Shown: positions 19,909 to 23,425 of the stretch, piece after piece | Position numbering within the stretch: the stretch's first letter is position 1 | Layout: each line of letters begins with the position of its first letter | Virus record (IMG/VR): IMGVR_UViG_3300047094_001324 | Location: 1 to 23,425 of that record | DNA: 23,425 nucleotides | From: a virus | Reading direction: 5' to 3' (one strand) | The notes under the pieces: model-generated | Databases searched by the model: none | Seen by the model: only the letters and a program-made list of their open reading frames with translations | Told to the model about the DNA's origin: nothing | Position numbers and translations under genes: made by a program

Positions 19909-21474
19909 ATGAAAAAAATTTACGCAAGTATCGTAATGTTAATGTTTGTTTTCTTAACAAACGCACAAAGTCAGTTTTGGACTGACACTGATTATAAGGG
20001 AGGATTTCCTGTAACAGACAATACACCACAAACAGATTGGACTTATGGGTGGTCTAATTTTGATCCAGAAAATACAAATTACCCAACAACACAAACAACC
20101 GTTAGTACGGACATTACAACAAACACAACTTGGTCAGGAGTAATCAAACTTCAAAACAAGGTTTATGTTAAAAACGGAGCAACTCTTACTATTTTACCGG
20201 GAACAATTATCAGAGGTGACTACGCAACACAAGGAACTTTGATTGTTACAAGAGGTTCTAAACTTATCGCTGACGGAGAACAATTTAATCCAATTGTTTT
20301 TACATCTAACAATCCAATTCAACAAAGAACTGGTGGTGATTGGGGTGGTGTTATTATCTTGGGTAATGCTATTAACAACCAACCTGGTGGTGTTGCAAAT
20401 ATTGAAGGACTTACGGCTACAAATTTTACACAACACGGAGGTACTAACGATAACGATGACTCAGGTGTAATTAGATTCGTACGTATTGAGTTTGCAGGTA
20501 TTCCACTTGAACCAAACAAAGAGATAAATGGTATTACTTTTGGTTCTGTAGGTAATCAAACGTTAGTTGATTACGTACAAGTAAGTTACTCTGGTGACGA
20601 CTCTTTTGAGTGGTTTGGAGGAACTGTAAATTGTAAACACTTAATTGCATATTCATCAATTGATGATGACTTTGATACTGACTTTGGATACAGAGGTAAT
20701 GTTCAATTTGGTTTGTCGATTAGAAATGAAAATTTGTCAGACGCTCCTGGCGACTCAAATTGTTTTGAATCGGATAATGACTCACAAGGTAGTGCGGCAC
20801 AACCATTGACGGCACCTATTTTTTCTAACTTCACAATAATTGGGGCTAAAGCTAACGGGACGGTTTCCCTACCAATTGGTGAAAAATTTGAAAAGGCTTT
20901 CAGATTAAGAAGAAATACCGCAACTTCTGTTTTCAACACTATTGTTACTGGATGGGAAAAAGGATTATCCATTGAAGGTCTACCTGTAGAAGATAATATT
21001 TTAGGAGACACAATGCATTTCCACAGTAACATTCTTTCTAACTTTAACCCTGGTACCGTTTGTATTACACTAACACCTGGATTATTATCATCGTATTTTT
21101 CACAAAACGCAAATGACTCAGTTTCAACACATTTAAACATCAATTGGGTAACACCATTTGTTCCACTTGGATTGACTCCTGATTATAGATTACAAGAAGG
21201 TTCTACTGCTGCGGTTGGTGCAAGTTTTCCACAAGGAGTATTTGGTGATTTAGCATCGGTAAAAGAAAAATCAGATGACTTTATAATCTATCCAAACCCC
21301 GCAAGTGATGTGGTTTATGTTAGTAAAAAATCATACATGGAGATAATCAACCAAAATGGTCAAGTAATCAACAGTGTAAATGATAGTAAGATTGATTTAA
21401 GAAACTTACCTGAAGGTGTGTATTTTTTAAGAGTAAATAAAGTAAAAACTAAAAAACTAATAATTAAGAAATGA
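19909..21474 (+). CDS. Secreted beta-helix protein with T9SS C-terminal sorting domain
   Basis: A 521-residue exported protein. Residues 1-19 are a signal peptide (MKKIYASIVMLMFVFLTNA) with Gln after the cut site, typical of Bacteroidota. Residues about 75-430 are Gly/Asn-rich repeats of a right-handed beta-helix kind (KNGATLTILPGTIIRGD, GGDWGGVIILGNA, VSYSGDDSFEWFGGTVN, SIDDDFDTDFGYRGNVQFG), a layout seen in many Bacteroidota surface proteins. Residues about 455-521 form a type A sorting domain (FIIYPNPASDVVYV, then LPEGVYFLRVN, ending in KTKKLIIKK), recognised by the type IX secretion system. It should be carried across the outer membrane and released or anchored at the surface. It is bounded by terminators with its own promoter, the layout of a phage moron, and was probably acquired from a host. 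Confidence 0.92.
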   Translation: MKKIYASIVMLMFVFLTNAQSQFWTDTDYKGGFPVTDNTPQTDWTYGWSNFDPENTNYPTTQTTVSTDITTNTTWSGVIKLQNKVYVKNGATLTILPGTIIRGDYATQGTLIVTRGSKLIADGEQFNPIVFTSNNPIQQRTGGDWGGVIILGNAINNQPGGVANIEGLTATNFTQHGGTNDNDDSGVIRFVRIEFAGIPLEPNKEINGITFGSVGNQTLVDYVQVSYSGDDSFEWFGGTVNCKHLIAYSSIDDDFDTDFGYRGNVQFGLSIRNENLSDAPGDSNCFESDNDSQGSAAQPLTAPIFSNFTIIGAKANGTVSLPIGEKFEKAFRLRRNTATSVFNTIVTGWEKGLSIEGLPVEDNILGDTMHFHSNILSNFNPGTVCITLTPGLLSSYFSQNANDSVSTHLNINWVTPFVPLGLTPDYRLQEGSTAAVGASFPQGVFGDLASVKEKSDDFIIYPNPASDVVYVSKKSYMEIINQNGQVINSVNDSKIDLRNLPEGVYFLRVNKVKTKKLIIKK

Positions 21475-21560
21475 TCTATCTTTGGTTATTGTTGAGTATA
21501 ATGTTACTTTTTATAATAAATAAAGATAGAAAAGATTATTTTGAATGGTCTGAAAAATAA
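21471..21560 (+). CDS. Membrane micro-protein (29 aa) coupled to T9SS gene
   Basis: The ATG overlaps the stop of the T9SS gene (ATGA). The product is MIYLWLLLSIMLLFIIN followed by KDRKDYFEWSEK: one hydrophobic helix and a charged C-terminal tail. Strong coupling and a terminator starting three bases later support a real gene. Function unknown; it might assist the exported partner or act on the inner membrane. It has the same design as the micro-gene at 22863. Confidence 0.55.
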   Translation: MIYLWLLLSIMLLFIINKDRKDYFEWSEK

Positions 21561-21563
21561 AAT

Positions 21564-21596
21564 AAACCCCATCTCTAAAAAGAGTGGGGGTTTTTT
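21564..21596 (+). terminator. Terminator closing the T9SS cassette
   Basis: AAACCCCA and CTCT pair with AGAG and TGGGGGTTT around a short A-rich loop, then a T tract. Its sequence is nearly the same as the terminator at 22804-22833. Confidence 0.9.
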
Positions 21597-21607
21597 GTTT
21601 TATAAAG

Positions 21608-21615
21608 TATTTATA
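21608..21615 (+). promoter_or_regulatory. TATTTATA promoter-like box before gene 21629
   Basis: The context ATAAAGTATTTATATTA starts 12 bases after the upstream terminator and ends 13 bases before ATG 21629. With terminators on both sides, the following gene needs its own promoter and this is the only candidate. Confidence 0.5.
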
Positions 21616-21628
21616 TTAAAAACCATTA

Positions 21629-22786
21629 ATGGAAAATAAAAAAATTATTACTGAAGAATTAAGTAGGATTAAAAATCTTATGGGTTATGATAGATCTAAA
21701 ACATTAAATGAAAATATTAATGAAGGTTGGTTTGATACTTTATATGACACTGTGGATGGTGAAATAGCGAGATATTTATTACCTTCAGGTGATATCATTA
21801 CCGCAGATAAACTAAAAGGGGGACCACCTAAAGGGTCGGTACAGTTAAATAGTAAAGATGTAGAAACAGCGCTTGGAGTTGCCAGTGGGGTAAAAACCGC
21901 TTCCTCTCTTCTTGGTGGTGGAGGATCAACTGTGGCGGCAACAGGTGCTGCTAAGGCTGGAGCGGCTGCTGCTGCTGAGGCTGGAGCTGGAGCGGCTGCT
22001 GCTACTGCTGAGGTTGGAGCGGCAGCAACTACTGCGGCTGCGGCAGGTGGAGAAGCCGCTGCGGCGACTACGTTTTTAGGTTTAGGTCCTGTTGGTTGGA
22101 CAATAATCGGAGTTGCCGGAATTGCAGCACTTGGTTATTGGGCAGCAACAAAAGACGATAAAATGAGTATGATTAAAAATTTATTTGGAATTTGTAAGTC
22201 AAGTAAAGATAAGAACAAGTGGAAAAGATATATGAGTGATACTGAAGTTAGAAAAAATTCAGGTATATTATACCATGCTATGGAAGGTTTAGGAACAGAT
22301 GAACCTAAAATTTATGATGTATTTAGATTGTTTAAAAGTCCTGGTGATTTTTGTGCGGTAAGTGAAAAATATGAAAGTACATTTGACGAATCATTATTAG
22401 ATGCTTTAGATGGAGACTTTGATTATGGTTGGGAACCAATTGCAAAATCTTTAGTTGATATGACTAAAAACTACGCTAAAACTGAGTCTGAAGAATATTG
22501 TAAAACTCACGTTCAGGAATGTGCGGACAAATTAAGGTTGTATTGTGAACAAAATCCTAAAGATAATAAATGTAAAGTTTTAAAAACTAATGTTGTTGAC
22601 TTTAAAAATTGTAATGGTGAATACTATAAAGGATGTAAAGGACCAAAAATAGTACAAGTACAAAAATGTTTAGGTGTGAGCGTTGATGGTAAATTTGGTG
22701 AGGATACAGAAAAAAAATTAGAAGAAAAAATAAAAAGAAAAACTTTCAAAGACGAAGACATTAAAATAATATGTGATAAAAAATAA
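21629..22786 (+). CDS. Packaging-leader protein with Ala-rich membrane segment, annexin-like repeat and peptidoglycan-binding domain
   Basis: A 385-residue multidomain protein. Residues 6-20 (IITEELSRIKNLMGY) form a leader like those of genes 3241, 12434 and 12650, followed by LNE and NE sites that could be cut by a prohead protease, leaving a mature start at GWFDTLYD. Residues about 90-147 are Ala/Gly-rich, then a hydrophobic helix (LGPVGWTIIGVAGIAALGYW, about 151-170). Residues about 210-265 resemble one annexin repeat (YHAMEGLGTDEPKIYDVF with the G-x-GTDE signature at 220-225). The C terminus has a peptidoglycan-binding motif (VQVQKCLGVSVDGKFGEDTE). The set suggests an injected or membrane-acting virion protein. 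The gene has its own late-type promoter box and terminator. Confidence 0.82.
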   Translation: MENKKIITEELSRIKNLMGYDRSKTLNENINEGWFDTLYDTVDGEIARYLLPSGDIITADKLKGGPPKGSVQLNSKDVETALGVASGVKTASSLLGGGGSTVAATGAAKAGAAAAAEAGAGAAAATAEVGAAATTAAAAGGEAAAATTFLGLGPVGWTIIGVAGIAALGYWAATKDDKMSMIKNLFGICKSSKDKNKWKRYMSDTEVRKNSGILYHAMEGLGTDEPKIYDVFRLFKSPGDFCAVSEKYESTFDESLLDALDGDFDYGWEPIAKSLVDMTKNYAKTESEEYCKTHVQECADKLRLYCEQNPKDNKCKVLKTNVVDFKNCNGEYYKGCKGPKIVQVQKCLGVSVDGKFGEDTEKKLEEKIKRKTFKDEDIKIICDKK

Positions 22787-22803
22787 AATATTAACACATT
22801 TTT

Positions 22804-22833
22804 AAACCCCATTTCTAAAGAGTGGGGTTTTTT
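22804..22833 (+). terminator. Terminator after gene 21629
   Basis: AAACCCCA pairs with TGGGGTTT, with an imperfect inner stem (CT/AG), then a T tract. It is almost a copy of the terminator at 21564-21596. Confidence 0.85.
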
Positions 22834-22850
22834 ATTTAAAATAAATTCAC

Positions 22851-22858
22851 TATCTTTG
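22851..22858 (+). promoter_or_regulatory. Host-type promoter box before gene 22863
   Basis: TATCTTTG, four bases before ATG 22863. The upstream TTTTTTATTT in the terminator tract may act as a weak -33 region. Confidence 0.55.
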
Positions 22859-22862
22859 TACT

Positions 22863-22970
22863 ATGGTAGGTTTTATACTTTTTTTACTGATAATAATGGT
22901 CTTGTTTTTTATTAGGAAAGTCAATAAATATAAGGATCACCCATTCAATAAATTTTTTAATGATAGGTAA
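22863..22970 (+). CDS. Membrane micro-protein (35 aa)
   Basis: Starts MVGFILFLLIIMVLFFI, one hydrophobic helix, followed by a basic, polar tail (RKVNKYKDHPFNKFFNDR). The positive-inside rule places the tail in the cytoplasm. A host-type promoter box four bases upstream and an 11-base overlap with the next gene (22960) support translation. Same design as the micro-gene at 21471. Function unknown. Confidence 0.55.
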   Translation: MVGFILFLLIIMVLFFIRKVNKYKDHPFNKFFNDR

Positions 22971-23235
22971 GAATAAGATATTAGTTATTTTAAATTTTTT
23001 GGACACACATTATGGTGACTTAGTGTGTAGCCCAAAAAATCTTTATTATCATAAAGAGGGTGAGATTTATTTTAGATTTAACTTAAAAGATAAAATTATT
23101 TTTTTAGAGTATAAAAATTTTATCCAACCAATATGTAAAGCGTTGAATATAAAAGAAGATATGTTAAATGATCTTTATGAAATAATTAAAGAATGGATTG
23201 AATATGTTTTTAAAATTGAAGGAAAAATAATGTAA
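22960..23235 (+). CDS. Hypothetical protein (91 aa)
   Basis: Unrecognised soluble protein starting MIGKNKILVILNFLDTHYGD and rich in Lys, Ile and Tyr, with a helical C-terminal half (ALNIKEDMLNDLYEIIKEWI). No motif or signal peptide is visible. It overlaps the upstream membrane micro-gene by 11 bases and is two bases before the HAD gene, so the three form a transcript running out of the window. Confidence 0.7.
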   Translation: MIGKNKILVILNFLDTHYGDLVCSPKNLYYHKEGEIYFRFNLKDKIIFLEYKNFIQPICKALNIKEDMLNDLYEIIKEWIEYVFKIEGKIM

Positions 23236-23237
23236 TT

Positions 23238-23425
23238 ATGAAAGTATTGATGTTAGATAACGATGGTGTAATTTGTCTATCCAATAATTGGGGTGGACGA
23301 ACAAAGAAATGGGCAAAATACCGAAGTGCAAATCCTGATTTAAGTGGTGAGAAAAAAAATGCTCCTGTATCTGTACGATTTGATGACTTTGATAAAAAAG
23401 CAATTAAAATCCTTAATGAGATACT
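23238..23425 (+). CDS. HAD-superfamily phosphatase, 3' end cut by window edge
   Basis: Starts MKVLMLDNDGVICLSNNWGG. The DxDGV signature (Asp7 and Asp9) is motif I of the haloacid dehalogenase superfamily, where the first Asp forms the phospho-enzyme. The frame stays open to base 23425, so only about 62 residues are visible and motifs II-IV are outside. A nucleic-acid 3'-phosphatase or nucleotidase is possible. Given the kinase and ligase elsewhere in the window, a phosphatase for RNA ends would fit, but this is inference. Confidence 0.72.
   Translation, partial: MKVLMLDNDGVICLSNNWGGRTKKWAKYRSANPDLSGEKKNAPVSVRFDDFDKKAIKILNEI

Noticed and set aside
20194-21143. Leftward and other-frame ORFs within the T9SS gene
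   Set aside because: They are shadows of a clearly coding gene whose domains are recognised in the main frame.
1-23425. tRNA genes, rRNA genes, CRISPR arrays, insertion sequences
   Set aside because: I saw no cloverleaf, conserved rRNA segment, spaced direct repeats or transposase motif; a dedicated tRNA or repeat search was not possible here.
1-23425. Whether the window is bacterial chromosome or integrated prophage rather than a phage genome
   Set aside because: Gene size, overlaps and content are phage-like throughout, with no attachment site, integrase, or host housekeeping cluster. The GSII and T9SS genes are host-type but are embedded among phage genes.

Overview
The window looks like a piece of a large, tailed, T4-like phage genome that infects a member of the Bacteroidota. 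It is AT-rich and tightly packed, mostly on the + strand, with many 1 to 11 base overlaps between genes and no tRNA, rRNA, transposase or CRISPR array that I can see. Phage-type genes include a DUF3310 protein, an orphan beta-class DNA methyltransferase, thioredoxin and glutaredoxin, a small P-loop kinase, a phage-type metallophosphoesterase, an Rnl5-like RNA ligase, a DHH phosphoesterase and a HAD enzyme. The host assignment rests on TAnnTTTG promoter boxes (the Bacteroidota -7 element), weak or absent Shine-Dalgarno sites, and a gene for a protein with a type IX secretion (T9SS) C-terminal sorting domain, a system restricted to that phylum.

Layout. 1-1504: two hypotheticals (the first cut by the window edge), then thioredoxin and glutaredoxin with a terminator. 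1518-3133: a hypothetical, then two leftward genes, one a 57-residue protein starting MGCGC. 3241-5630: an acidic coiled-coil candidate virion protein and two hypotheticals. 5636-8997: type II glutamine synthetase, DUF3310, membrane proteins including two micro-ORFs of 23 and 29 residues, a hypothetical and the methyltransferase. 9022-11476: DHH phosphoesterase, leftward DUF192 protein, Nudix hydrolase. 11490-12374: a possible small RNA, two hypotheticals and a UUCG-loop terminator. 12398-14777: two peptidoglycan-binding proteins, likely virion components. 14793-18299: end-processing and repair genes (N4BP2-like kinase, metallophosphoesterase, RNA ligase) mixed with an HExxH protein and small proteins. 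18316-19797: membrane protein, an RWCTA-motif protein, a small hypothetical. 19876-21596: a self-contained cassette holding the T9SS cargo gene plus a 29-residue membrane peptide, bounded by terminators. 21608-22833: an Ala-rich/annexin-like/peptidoglycan-binding protein. 22851-23425: membrane micro-ORF, hypothetical and a truncated HAD gene.

Two patterns tie the window together. First, four proteins (genes at 3241, 12434, 12650 and 21629) begin with a similar short amphipathic leader, such as LTEQGLQQLIKRIVEE or ITEELSRIKNLMGYD, followed by L/I-x-E sites. This resembles the capsid-targeting leaders of T4 internal proteins that are cut by the prohead protease, and suggests a set of proteins packaged in the head and injected. 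Second, promoters seem to fall into two groups: TATTTATA boxes lie before those leader-bearing genes (late-like), while host-type TAnnTTTG boxes lie before small accessory, repair and T9SS cargo genes (early-like). The T9SS moron-like cassette is the most unusual item: a phage apparently using the host's own secretion machinery to place a beta-helix protein on the cell surface.
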